Positions 32,306-45,052 of a DNA stretch of 64,000 nt are shown piece after piece; positions within the stretch are counted from its first letter, which is position 1; each line of letters opens with the position of its first letter. Position numbers and translations under genes: made by a program. The notes under the pieces are model-generated. The model worked only from the letters and a program-made list of their open reading frames with translations. It did no database searches and was not told where the DNA came from. Source of the stretch: Termitomyces sp. T153 (lineage: Eukaryota > Basidiomycota > Agaricomycetes > Agaricales > Lyophyllaceae); contig JACKQL020000134.1 in NCBI GenBank assembly GCA_018296165.2, positions 1 through 64,000 on the forward strand. The letters are read 5' to 3'.

Positions 32306-34453
32306 CTATAATATGAGCTGATATAAAAATATATACAGGGAGTGGCAGTCACTGGCATCAAGTTTGGCATTGTTGCTAGGCACCTTCCCCATCTCTCCTT
32401 CCTCCCAGTCCTCTTTGCCAATCTTGTTCTCCTCTTGCCAAGCCAAGAATGCTTGACAATCACTCCAATACCCTGTCACTATCACTAGCAACCACTTAGC
32501 AACAGTGAACCTTGACCTTGCTCCCAACAACTCCACTCTCACCCTCTCCAACTCCTTTTGGGACTGCTTCTCCAACATTGCTGCCCTCTCATTGTACCCT
32601 CTTAGTGATGTTACCAATATTAGTGGTGTTGGCAAGGCCAGGTCTTCCTCCAGCCACTCCAGCTTGTTGTCACTGACCTGTTGCAGTGGTGTACCTGACC
32701 AGGGTTCCCTAGCAATACTGTTAGTAAACATTGATTAATGAAAGAAAAGACTTACTTGTTGTTAAATTCCCACCTCTTCATTGCTCTCCTCATCCTTCTC
32801 AACTTCCATCACCTTTTCTTTTTCAACCTCTTGCTCTCCTTCAACTTCCCCTCCACTTGTTGCCTTCTTCACTTCAGCAACTGTCACCACAGGAGTGCTC
32901 TCTCCCCTCTCCACATTCTCAACCTCCTCCTTCTCATCACTAGCAACTGTCTTTTGTCACTTAGTGCTAGCAACCAAGGCAGGACTTGCTCCATGTTTAC
33001 ATGCCAAAGGCATGTCATTGCTATTGTTGCTATTGCTAGTGCTCTCCTTGTTGCTAGCATCATACTCACTCACCACCACCACTCTACTCTTCTCCTGCCT
33101 CCTCCCCTTGGCAACCTCACTGCTACCCATGACCATTCCATCTTGCAATGTTGGCAGGTTCAAGCTAGAATGCTTGACCTGAATTGGCTCTCCTCTTGCC
33201 ACTGACTCCTGCTGCTTCTCTACAAAAACCCTGGTCTGTTGCACCAAGGCCACCCTTAGTGCTATCTTCTTCACAAACTTCCCACCAGTACTCCTTGACA
33301 ACTTACCACTGTAGGAGCACCCCTTCCTGGTGCTATTGCAGCAATAATAGGGCTGAGTACCAACAGGGTACCAGCACTCCTCTGAATCATTTTCTGCCCA
33401 GCAATTGTCACACTTAAAAAAAGGGAAGTTAGTGACTACACTAGCAATGATTGCTAATGACTTACTGCTCCCTGTTTCTCTTTTGGGTCATTCCTAAAAT
33501 GCATCAAGAAGAAAGAAAATGTTGGGCTATCCAACTGTTTATTGCTGGTCTTGCCTCTCTTCAGGCAATGCTGTGGCCTTCTCCTTTGCCTTCTTGAGCA
33601 CCACTCTTGTACCCATGCTCATATCCACCACTGTTAAAGCCTTCCTCCATCACAAAAGACTCACCAGCTTCTTGACAGTGAATGTATCCTGAATTGGTTC
33701 CTGTAACAATGTTAGCAAAGATCATTAAGGGTTGGCAATGAAGAAAGGCTTACCACAAATTCCTTCTCCTTGTCCTCCTCTCTGGTCTTCCCTTTGCCTT
33801 TACCTTTTGGAGTTATTGCTACTCTTGGTAACATTGCCAACTCCTTAGTGATGCTGCCAGCTGCACACTTGGGAGTAGAGGGCCCAGCCTCCCCAATGTC
33901 CCTTCAATTTGTGCTAACATCACTCTCATGGCCCTTGCTATACTCAACCCCAGTCATCATTGCCAATTTGCATGGTGGGTGCTGGAAGAAAAACTGGTCA
34001 TTAGGTGACAAGTCCTCAAAGAGCTAAAGTTACCTCAGTGGTGTCACTAGCCTTGACAACATCACTAGCACTTACTATCATCCCAGTCTCCATATCCTCC
34101 AATAAAAACTCTAGCAAAGGCAGAAGAGGAGCCTGGTGAAAGCATTAAGATTGTTGCTAAGAAGCAAAGAAGATAAGTCACAAAATGCTTATCAAACTCT
34201 CTGATCCAATCCTCCCCCTTGTACTTCTCATATAGCTGCCAACACTCCTTGTCAACAACCACCAACTCTGCCCACTCCATTCCACTCCAGCCATCTTAAA
34301 CCAGCAAAGCCAAATCCTGAAGATAGCAGTGACTGCTAAGCAAGGATTTGTTGCTAAGGATGCACATGCAACAGAGAGAAGGCAGTCAACCCAATTGAGA
34401 AAGGCCTGGGCCATAGCATGCTTCTCAGATTGGAAAGAAAGGTCTGAGGACAT
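32306..34453 (-). pseudogene. B3 antisense accessory gene: Cys-rich, coiled-coil, multi-intron
   Basis: Starts at ATG 34453, 180 bp from the 3' LTR, opposite to pol. Exons recognised in order: MSSDLSFQSEKHAMAQAFLN and on to a VEWSG segment; DKECWQLYEKYKGEDWIREF; LLEDMETGMIVSASDVVKAS; a Lys/Glu-rich stretch; a Cys module CDNCWAENDSEEC...CCNSTRKGC (about 33,310-33,415); a basic then very acidic segment (VEGEQEVEKEKVMEVEKDEE); and a coiled-coil end LEWLEEDL...QSQKELERVRVELLGARS to 32,306. Candidate introns have GTGACT, GTAACT, GTAAGC and GTAAGT donors and AG acceptors about 50 nt later. Some frame joins remain unverified. Function unknown. It shares layout, not obvious sequence, with the antisense gene of family A. 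Confidence 0.62.
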
Positions 34454-34632
34454 AGCAATTAGATTGAGATTACTAAGGGAGGTTAAGAGATAAGCAGTGG
34501 AAAGGAGAACTGATGAAGTCTAGCTAAATTGCTAGCTGCTTTTATTCTTACCCTCCTAGGCAATGGACCATGCAAGTGATCATAGGACTTTGAGTTGATT
34601 GAAGACAGTCAAGATTTCAGCATAGGGGAGGA

Positions 34633-35733
34633 TGATAAGACCCAATTGTCACTCAGCACTGTTTTTGGCATTCCTGATTAGATAGCACCTGACTAGATTA
34701 CACATGACCATGCACAAGTCATGACACTTATCAAGTGGGGTCTAGTTCCAAGGTCTGGAACAATGTAGCCTTTGCACAGGATTTTAGCAACCACAATACT
34801 TTTGGATTATGAGCCTCATCACATGGAGTCTGGCCCTAGGGTCTAGAATGATAAAGCTGAGACCTTTCTTAGCAATGATTGCCAGCAACCTCACTTAGCA
34901 ACAACACTGCCTTCACTCTAAAAAGAGATATATTGAAAGCCATGCAATTTCTTACTTATCATTTTTCTTGTCAGGCTTACAAACATACTTGAATGGCATC
35001 TACACTTCAAGTATTGACATTGGAAATGCTCTTTTCTTGTGATTGAAAATTTTTCCACATTATATTGACATTGCATATATATACTTGGTTACCATACTGA
35101 CATCTAGTATGTATCATAAACACTTTGGCAGACACTGTCACTAGCAGCAACTAATACTTCCTTTTCAAATATATATGAACAGTATAAATACTGCCTGTAC
35201 ATAGAGACAAAGACAACAAACAGAGTATGGTTCCCCTCATAAGCTCTCAGCTTACTAGCTTCAGATTTCTTATTGCTCTCTTTTGTCATTGCCAATGACT
35301 TAGTGATAAGCCTTGACAACCATCATACTCAATCTAGCATGGATGCCAACTATGGGCACTCTTAGCATTTTACAATTTAGCAATGCTAGCAACTACAGCT
35401 AGTGACTAGTTTGCATTTGTCCTTCCATTCACCTTAACTTTATTCATCCCTTGTTTCCCACTCCATTTCTATCATTTAGTTCCCCCTTTCCTAGTGACTT
35501 CTTTGTCTCTGTCAATTTTTACTTCTAATGATCCTTTTATTACTGTCTAGTGAGTTAGGCTAGCAGTAGCAACACTTTTCACTTCACTCCTCATCATTAG
35601 CTCTTGCTTTCTGGAACAGTTACTGACTTGCCCCTATTAACTTTCTATTGCCAGCTACTCTATCTAGTTGCTAGTGTTTAGGTCTTCCTTTTTGGTTTCC
35701 TGCATCACAGCTAGGCAGCATAGGAGCACATCA
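34633..35733 (+). repeat. B3 3' LTR
   Basis: 1,101 bp, TGATAAGACCC...GGAGCACATCA, preceded by the polypurine tract. Homologous to the two other B LTRs. Confidence 0.9.
35180..35193 (+). promoter_or_regulatory. Family-B LTR TATA box within an inverted repeat
   Basis: CAGTATAAATACTG has arms CAGTAT and ATACTG around the TATA. It is conserved at the equivalent place in the other two B LTRs (on the minus strand). Confidence 0.6.
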
Positions 35734-36902
35734 CAGGGTAGGAGTTGTCCTTGTGGGATGAAGTGCATCAGGGTTGGTAGCTTCTATTAGCATAGAAGGG
35801 GAGAGGACTCCAGTGTTGGAGTGGGGAGCATTGCAGCAGATAGCCACAGGAAGAGGAGTCCTGTGCACCAGTTGTTCTGTTAATAGTCAATGTAGGGGCA
35901 GAAATACTTTTCCAAGGTCTGGTTTGCTCACTCTTGTGGTCCATCCACCTCTCAGTGAGAGGCAGTCAATGGATTGATTTTGAGGACCCTGCAAAGTGAC
36001 TGCCAGAAATAAGAGATCAATAGGGGGTCACAGACAGAAGCAATAGTGCCCAGAGGTTTGTGCTGGGGTGGAGATATGTTGTTTGCTGAGCTCTGGGGTG
36101 TGGTTGATAATGTGGCAAGGGTTCAAGGGTGCTTATTTTGGGTGAGTCTTTGCACTTGGGGATTTTGATAATATGGCCCATCAAAATGAGAGCCAGGGGT
36201 GGCAGCCAGTGGGGGAGGAGTTTCAGCAGGCTGTAGGGCAATGGTGGGATACCTTCTGACCCAAAGGCATGGCTTGTAGGTTTGTACTTATTGCATGACA
36301 TCCTTTTTCATTCCTGGCCAGAAGTAAGTCCAGAGTGGAGTGGGACAGTCTTACATGTTTCTAGTATTCTAGGAGTTTATAGTGCTGCCAGAGTATGTTA
36401 AGGCAAATGGGTCTGGGATCTGCAGCATAGCTTCATCCTTCCCAGAGTAGGAGTTAGTGGTTCCAAGACAGCTGAAAGGGTTGGTTAGTTGCTAACTTAT
36501 TAATGGAGTTGTTTCTGGAGTTGTGTTTAAGCAGGAAAGGGATCCAGTGTTGTGTTCTATAGGTTTGTTCTTCTTGGGGTAGGAGCCAGTGGTCCAGAAG
36601 TAACACAAGAGGCAGTTTGGTTGCTGGCTCATCAATGGAGTTGTTTTTCAGGGGTTGTGCTGAGTGGGAAAGGAATCCAGAGGTAGCTTTGTTCTCCCCA
36701 GAGTGAAGCTAGTGGTTCAGGGATAGCATAAGAGGCTGGTCAATTGTTAGCTTGTTAACAGAGTTGTCTTCAGAGGTTCTATTGAGTGAAAAAGGAGCCT
36801 GGAGATATGTTTTGTCAGTTTGTCTCTTCCAGCATATAAGCCAGTAGCCTGGAGGCAGCATAAGGAGTTGATTGGGGACTGGCTTGTTGGTGGGGTGGTG
36901 TT
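35734..36902 (-). mobile_element. Family-A Gypsy element A3, integrase segment (left part)
   Basis: Minus-strand pol of A3, continuing from the right part at 47989 across the A2 insertion. From 36,902 down: tandem ~130-bp units as in A4, then integrase remnants (TYFWPGMKKDV, TYKPCL, LISYFWQSLCRVL, ANQTLEKYFCPYIDY), ending where B3 begins. CpG-depleted with many stops. The chromodomain, antisense gene and 3' LTR of A3 are not present next to it. Confidence 0.75.
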
Positions 36903-37952
36903 TGTCATGACCCACTCCCTGGACTCCCAACCTTGTTGCCAACCTGCTCATTCCTCCTGAGCCCTCCCCAACACCCAATCAAATGCCCCCAACCTTTACC
37001 CACCCTCTGCACCTACTCTAGATAATTCCAATGCTTCTCTGACAAACTCCAATGGCCTCCTGGCTAACTCTGACACCTTCCCCACAGCCATTGATGCCTC
37101 TTCTGACTCTTCTAAGCCCCTAGGACCCTCCCCTGCTGTTCCTGACTCCAGTGTGCATCACCAACCCACCTCCCTAGTTTGCCTGACCAACCCCAGAGCA
37201 TCATAACAACCCCAGAGCAGCCTGCATCCCCAAGTGATCCTGTCAGAACACCACCACAGTGCCCCTGATCACAACTAACACTGGTTGACTCCACATAGCT
37301 CCGTCAAACCCCACTGCCACACCTGCTGTCCCCCAGAGCTCTCCAGTAGTCAGTATATAAGTTGTAGAGTACCACCTCATACTCTAGTCTTGATATTGCA
37401 TTAACTAGTTACTTGTGTCTTATGTTTCTTCTGTCTCCATTTCTATTTTTCAATCTTGAATCTATTTCTTCTCTCTGTTCTGTCTTGTCTTGTCTCCATC
37501 TTGCCTTGACTGTCTCTATTTCCTTTATTTTCCTAAGTCCTCTTTATCTCCAATATCATTACAAACTCTGTGCATGTGCTACAACCTTCAAACATTCTTG
37601 TGACAACTCCAGGACCTCACCCCTCATTTGGCCCCAGCACCCATCAGTCTTGATTGATCCTTCATCAAACTCCAGCTCTGCTCCCATCACTTGCAAAGCC
37701 TCCACATACCCTGCATTCTATTTACACATGAACTTGTTCCTGACACCTGCCCAAGCACAACATCTATATACTTAGTTTTAGACTTCCCCAGACCACTCCA
37801 GACTTGCTTGGACTGCTTCCCTTGGCTTCTCCTTGCAAGTCCCTATTGTTTGCACCACCTCCAGAATGCTAGGTTATAAGCACAGAACATTGCATCTGCC
37901 TCATAAAGACTCACCAGTATAGCTGAGCCCCTATAGTCAGCAGAACCTGATA
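36903..37952 (+). repeat. A2 5' LTR
   Basis: 1,050 bp, TGTCATGACC...AGAACCTGATA. TATA at 37354-37360, R start AGTCTTGATATT at 37386-37397. The primer site AATATCAAGACT (37954-37965) follows and is again fully complementary. Confidence 0.93.
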
Positions 37953-37984
37953 TAATATCAAGACTCTCCCTTACCCCATTCTCA

Positions 37985-40477
37985 ATGTCTGCATATAACC
38001 CTGTATACAACCCCACTGGCTACCTAACTGATGTCTATGGTCAGCCAGTCCCTGAAAATCAGTATGCCCTGTTCTACTCAGACCCACCTGCAGATCAGTA
38101 TGTTCCCTGCCATTGGACTCCTGACTCCAATCAGGCATTCTACGCTCCCTCCATCAGCCAGGGAATACTTCTGGGTTGGCACTGCCCTCCAACATTCTCT
38201 ACCAATGGCAATTACTTCCACATATACTCCAGAGGATTCTCTCCAGCACCCCCCAACCCCACTTACCTTCCACCTGCTCATTACTACACAGACCCAGTCC
38301 CTGCTGCAGCCCCAGCCCCTCTGGAGCACTCAGATAATTATTCTCCTCCTCAATTGCCATTTCCCACTCAAACCCCTTCCTCCCCCAGACAGCAACGGGC
38401 CAAAGCCTACATCCAGCAGCACAACAAAGTCCTCTGCTCCCTCCACCTCTCTCCTGTGGAGTTTGCAAGGCATGCCTGCACTCTCCTTGTCAACTTAGGC
38501 TACTCTGACACCCTCGCAACTCTGGAGGTCTGAGCAGATCAGCTCCTTGACTTCCATGAACATCACTTATAGGAAAACTTCCTCAAAACCACACAAGGCA
38601 CCCTGGAAATCAATGCCAACCTACAAAACAAGCTCTGCACTCTGGTCAAAGCAATCCACACCAGTCTAAACTCCCATCTGTTCAAGGACCCTTAGGGCCC
38701 CTCCTGCTCCTTCCACATGCAATGCAAGGAACCCATCGGAACACAAAGCAAAGCCAGGCCTTCCATTCCCTGCCAGCAGGAAGAGCTTAATGCAGCATTC
38801 AACATCTTAAGAAGCTTCAACTCTGTAAGGGGGCTGTTCAACCAACCTACCGCCCACACTTTGGCCCTTTCCACTCATTCTTGAGAAAACTCTGTCCCCA
38901 GCACCTTCCATACATGGGACCAACCTGCTATCCCTGAGCTCTGCACCCAACAACCACCCCTATGTGTTGATGACAACAATCAAACCCTCTCCTACATTGA
39001 TGAGCCTAGTAATCCTACTGACAAGATTGCTCCATGCAATGACTCTCTCCAAGACAGACCCCCTCACTTTGACCTCTGCACTCCTCATGTCAATGCTCCT
39101 CCACCCCACCAGAATATTCCAGTTCCTCCAAGGCAACCCACAGGCCCTGGGGCACCCCAACTCCCTTTCTCCATAAACCCCTCTTGTCCCCTGCCTGTTC
39201 CAATGCCCAACCCCCTGCTAACACTAATTACTTTGGACCCCCTACTCCTGAAGGACCCCCTCCTCCCTGATAGCAAATGCAGGCCAACCCCTCGGTGGCA
39301 AGGCTCCCAATAGCAGACCTCCTGGAGGATGGGGCCCAGCCATGGACAACTTCCCTCCTCAGCATGGAAACAGAAACAATTACTACTGCTACTACAATGC
39401 AAGATCCCTGCTCTAAACTCAAAACACCCAGGATGATACTCATGATACACTGGCTTAGGAAGGAAAGCTCAACATTCAAAAGCCCAAACCATTTACTGGT
39501 CATGACTCTTAGAAATGGAGAACCTTCCTAATACAGTGTCTAACCATATTCCAAGCTAAGCCTATTACTTTCTAGCTTGAGAGCTCACAAGTAGCCTTTG
39601 CTGCATCATATTTGCAGGGCATCACCTTCAACCACTATACCATGCTACTCCAGTTTGACTCCAACAATCCCATACCTCTCCAATTGGCTCACCTTTACCC
39701 AGGAATTCTCCAGTAAGTTTGGTGTCTTTGATACTGTAGTGAAAGTGGAGGAGAATCTCTTCAACCTCCAAATGTGTGACAACAAATGCTTCACAACTTT
39801 TATCATACAATTCAAATAGGAGGCTTACAAAATGGAATGGAATTACAATGCCCTCTGATTTGCCCTCCATTGCACCCTGCCTCAATGAATCAAGGACATT
39901 CTTTGCCTCACACCCAAGCAAACTATATATGACAGATACAAGGCACTTATCACCCAGGTCAACTAATGTTACTGGAAAGACTAAGAGTGAGAATACTGCA
40001 CCACAGACCATGTGGAACACCTCTGGCAATACCAGCTGGCAGGCCAGAGAAACCAATAGCAACCAACCCTCAATTCCTGCCAGCTCTGCCAACCCCACAC
40101 CCCATTTCCTCCTGGGCTAAAAACTTCCCAGTGCCAATTGACTCTTGGGACAGTGCCCCCCTGCCCAACTCAATGCCACTGACCTCCATGAGACCCTAGA
40201 ACCTCTGGATGCTAGCTCTGACAACCTTGCTAATGCTCTAGACTCCACTAACAACCAAGAAGCTCTATGCATGAACAAGATCTGGAATAGGCCCTGAATC
40301 AATGTACCAGAGGAAACTCAGGAGAAGCAATGAAAAGAGAGCACATGCATCCTATGTGGTGAGCAGGGACATTTGATCAGTAGTTGCTCTAAACACCAGG
40401 TGATGGGATGTACCATATGGACTATTGATGGGGAAGACTGCAACTACCAGTTTACAGAAAATGAGTCAGCAGTTTAG
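37985..40477 (+). pseudogene. gag: A2 Gag
   Basis: Starts MSAYNPVYNPTGYL at the ATG equivalent to A1. 830 codons to TAG 40475-40477, including a zinc knuckle with CILCGEQGHL (CX2CX4H) at about 40,346. The start and the knuckle are in the same frame. Several TGA/TAG stops from transitions interrupt it. It retains the 7 bp that A1 lost near its residue 600. Confidence 0.87.
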
Positions 40478-43400
40478 ATCTTAGACTGTGGACCAGACCT
40501 AGATGTCTTCTCCACCCTAGCCACACTCCTCCATGCAACAGTACTCATCCTAGACAAACTCCCAGCACACCTCTTTTTCCACTCCTCCACCACCCTCCTC
40601 CTCTGCACCACCCTCCTTTTCTCTGACAACTCTGTCCCTATGCTGGTTAACAGCAGTGCTACAGATAACTTCATCAGCAAATCCCTGGCAGCACTCACTC
40701 CTCAATGCCTCCAACATCTCCCCACTCCAATCCTCCTCAAACTCTTTGATAGTAACCCTACCTCTGCCAGAGATATCACACACTGCATGGAAATGACCAT
40801 GACCTTCACTAATGAATAACAGCAAAAACTCTGACTACTCATTACAAAACTACACCTCTCCACCCCCATTGTCCTAGGCTTCTCATGGCTCCACTCCACC
40901 AATCTCTGCATTGACTGGCCCAGCCTCACTCTTTGCCTTGGCTGGGACAACCTGACCAACTCCAGACTAGTACCCTTCAATGTCTTGCCCCCCTCTGAAA
41001 ACTTCAAGAGTACAAACAACCAAACCTGGACCCCTCCTCAGCTCTGCTTGAAGTCCACACAGTTGTTTGTCATCAATGTCCAACTCAACAGCTCACCCAT
41101 GGTCCTCCCCACCCTCATTGACAGCAGCGCCTCTGGCACATTCATCAGCAGCCAGCTTGACCTCTGACACTATGATCTCAACAAACCTCTTGAGCTCCAA
41201 CTCTCCAATGGAAGCCCTGCCATGACAGGAATCACTCAATACCACAACAACACCCTCACTCTCAATGATAACCTAAGGTTCCAGACTCAGCTTCTCATCA
41301 CTCAGCTTTCCCCATCAACTCCAATCATGCTCAGACTTCTGTGGCTGCAGGATGTCAACTCTAACATTGACTGGAATAACCTCACCATGCAATTCCCTAG
41401 CCCCAAAGCAAGTCTAGCAGCTGCTATCTCCCTCTACCTCCAGTCCATCTCAGACTCCAATGTCCCTGACCCTGATGCCAGCACCTTCAGAGCAACCCAA
41501 AGCCCTTCAACTCTTGATGGTGACCAAGAAAGTGAAGACAATGTGCCTCTACCTCAGTCACTCTTGAGCAAATTGTGATAGCTGCCCCTCAACATATCCT
41601 GGAATTCATACAAAGGTCTGCGGTACTCTGACCAATGACACCCAACCTCTCTGAACAACCCCACCACTGCTCCAGACCCAGCTGCAACCACCCTGTCACC
41701 TGCTCCCATTGATGCTGGAGACCTTGACATCAAAATCATCAGCACCATCCCCTTTGCATGCCTTTTACAAGATGGCACCCCTGCCTTCCAGGTGCAGATC
41801 ATGCCAGCCCTACCCAAAGAATACCTCTGTGCAGAAACTACTCTGCCAGAATGCACAACAGAGAAACAGATCTTATACAAAGTAGTTTCCCTGAAGTATC
41901 ATGAATTTGCTGATGGATTCTCTGAAGAGAGTGCAAAAGAACTTCCTCCACATTGTCCCTACAACCACAAGATTGATCTCAAAGAAGGCACCTCCCTCCC
42001 ATTTGGCAAAGTCTACAATATGTCTGAGATTGAGCTCCAGGCTCTAAAGGACTACCTTGATGACATGCTTGGCAAAGGCTTTATACACCTGTTGATCTCT
42101 GCCACTGGTGCTCTGGTCCTATTTGCCAAGAAGAAGGATGGATCACTCAGACTCTGTATTGATTACCAGGAACTCAATAAAGTCACCAAAAAGAACCAGT
42201 ATCCTCTCCCCTTGATCAGAGACCTTGTTGACTGCCTCTACAGTGCCAAGATCTACACAAAAATAGACCTCTGCTCTGGCTATAACAATGCCTGGATTGC
42301 TCCAGGACATGAATGGAAGACTGCCTTTTGCACCTGCTATGGCCTCTTTGAGTATCTAGTAATGCTCTTTGGAATGACTAACTCCTCCACCACTTTCCAG
42401 TACTTCATGAATGATATCTTCCACAACATGAATGATGTCTTTGTTATTGTATACCTGGATGACATATTGATCTACTTGAATTCACTAGAGGAGCATCCAG
42501 AGCACATCCACCACATCCTAGAACAACTCTAAGAATACCACCTTCATGCCAAACCTGAAAAATGCTTCTTCCATACTACAGAGGTCAAATACCTCAGAGT
42601 TATTGTCACCCCCAATGGCATACATATAGACCCTGCCAAGGTTGAAGCCATCTTCAACTAGCCCCTGCCACAGAATGTCAAGGAGGTACAGTCATTTCTG
42701 GAGTTTGCTAACTTTTATTGCCAATTCATTGACAACTACTCTGGAATCACCAAACCCCTCAACTGACTTATGCAGAAAGACACTCCTTGGGATTGGGACA
42801 GCAAGTGCCAAAGCATATTCCTCCTCCTCAAAAAGGCCTTCACCTCTACTCCGATCCTCTGCCACTTTGACCCCTCCCTGCTGATCATACTCAAATGTGA
42901 TGCCTCCAACTATGCCATTGCCAGAATACTCTCCCAGTTGGACTCCAGAGGCAAGGACCTCTACCCCATCACCTTCTACACTCGTTCAATGATCTCCATG
43001 GAGCTCAACTATGATATCTATGACAAAGAACTCCTCACAATTGTCAAAGCCTTCCATCAGTGGCAGGCCTACCTTGAGGGATCTTTACACCGCATTTAAG
43101 TCTACTCCAATCATAACAACCTGCAGTACTTCATGACCACAAAATAACTCAGCCACTGCCAAGCTCAATGGTCTGAAACTCTTTTGGAGTATGACTTCAC
43201 CATCCATTACTGCTCAGAATGACTTGGTGCAAAACCCAATGCACTCACTCAGAGGTCCAACATGTATCCAAAGAAGTTGTTTGAAGCTGAGTGGAATGCA
43301 TTCAATCATCAAGTGGTAATCCCCCCTAAGCATTTGCATGCTGTGCTAATTTTGAATGAAGAAGGAATCCTCCACTAAATCAGAAACTCACTTCCAGACT

Positions 43401-44823
43401 CCTTCTTCACCCAGCATGACTCTCACAACAACTCCACTGATGAGTCAAATGCTAATAATCCCTTCATGCTGTCTCCAGACCACCACCACCTACTCTGAAG
43501 GGGATGAATCTATGCTACAGACCACAAGTCCATTTGCCTCAACATACTCTGGAAGCATCATGACCACAAACTCTAGGGGCACCCAGAAATTTGTAAGACA
43601 CTCCAACTCATCTCCTAGATGTACTTTTGGCCAGGAATGAAGAAGGACCTCACACAATATGTAAGGGCCTGCAAACCTTGCCTCTGAGCCAAAGTACCCT
43701 GCCACTGCTCTCACAGACTGCTGAAGCCCCTCCCTATTAGTCAATGCCCCTAGTCCTTAATTTCAATAGATCACATTGTGGAACTCCCTGACTCCAAAGG
43801 CTTCAATGCAATCCTTCTCCTAGTCTGCCACCTCACCAAGCAAGCCCTCTTCATCCCCTGTCACACCACCAACAATGCTCTGGAATTTGCCAAACTGTTT
43901 CTTAAACATGTCTTCTCTAAGCATGGACTCCCAAATGACATCATCTCTGACCGGGGGCCTCTATTCATCTCCTGTTTCTACAAATTGTTATGCAAGGCAC
44001 TCAAAATAAAGACCAACCTTTTGACCACCTACCATCTGGAAACCAATGAACAAATAGAACAAGTCAACCAGATGTTGGAACAATATCTCTGCCTCTATGT
44101 TAACTATTTACAGAACAACTGGCATGCAGAACTCCCCCTCACTGAGTTTACTTACAACAACACACCTCACTCCACTACTAGAGTTTTCCCCTTCTACACC
44201 AACAAGGGCTACAACCCCCAACTCACACTATCCCTCAGAGACATCCTCTTCTACATTGCCCATGAAGTTGCCAAAGACCTCCAATTCCTCCATCAGTTCT
44301 TCTAGAATAAAATCAATACCACCAATTAAGCATACTCCAAACATGCCAATGCCTGATGAGATCCTACTCCTGACTGGTCCCCCAGCACCTTGGTTTGGCT
44401 CAATTGACAGAATCTCAAGACCTAGAGGCCCTTCATCAAGTTCAATCACAAGCAACTCAGCCCCTTCAAGGTCTTCCAGAAGGTCTCTATGCATGCTTAC
44501 AAGCTTGAACTACCCCCAGGCCTGAAGGGCCTCCACTCCATATTCCACATGTGCCTCCTCAAAAAACATGCTCTGAACTCCTCCCTGAGCAATGCCCCAG
44601 TCAACCACCCCCTGTTAAAGTTGAGGACAAATATCACTATGAGGTTGACCAAATCCTCAACCCCTGCTTGATCTATGGCTGGCCTCAATACTTGGTCCAC
44701 TGGAAGGACTATGAGCCTAAGGACAACACTTGGGAACCCTAAAAAAACCTGAATGAAGCCCCCAACAAACTTCAGGACTTTTATTGACAACACCTCACCA
44801 AGCTCCAGGACCCCCAGAACTAG
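40478..44823 (+). pseudogene. pol: A2 Pol: two retropepsins, RT, RNase H, integrase, chromodomain
   Basis: In frame with gag after the TAG. Retropepsin 1 (about 40,630-40,930; MLVNSSATDNFI, FSWLHSTN), retropepsin 2 (about 41,110-41,400; LIDSSASGTFI, LLWLQDVN), RT (about 41,880-42,480; YLDDILIYL), RNase H (to about 43,150), integrase (about 43,540-44,330; CKPCL, DRGPLF), chromodomain (about 44,620-44,780; YLVHWKDY, NTWEP). RT, retropepsin 1 and integrase share the gag frame. One net frameshift falls near 44,580-44,600. Stops are scattered but long stretches are open (246 codons over RT). Confidence 0.92.
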
Positions 44824-45052
44824 CAGACACAGATGGCATTAGTGGGCATAACCCCTGCCTCTGGATTATCAGAGATTCAACTCCCACAAGTACCTCCTAT
44901 GTGTTTTATTCACTCTCCTTCCTTAACACTAAAAGAGTTCAATCACCTAGGCTAAAGTCTGAAAAAGGTTGTATGAATACACTACAATGTTACATAATGC
45001 TACAGGATAAGGGCTGACATAGAGCACAAGAAGACAAGTCTAAGAAAACCCC

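Larger units (their letters stand above)
31427..35733 (+). mobile_element. Truncated family-B Gypsy element B3 (3' part)
   Basis: Contains the pol C-terminus, an antisense gene, a polypurine tract (AGGGGAGGA, about 34624-34632) and the 3' LTR. The 5' part is missing because the B2 LTR abuts it at 31426/31427. Its right end lies inside the integrase region of A3. Confidence 0.78.
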
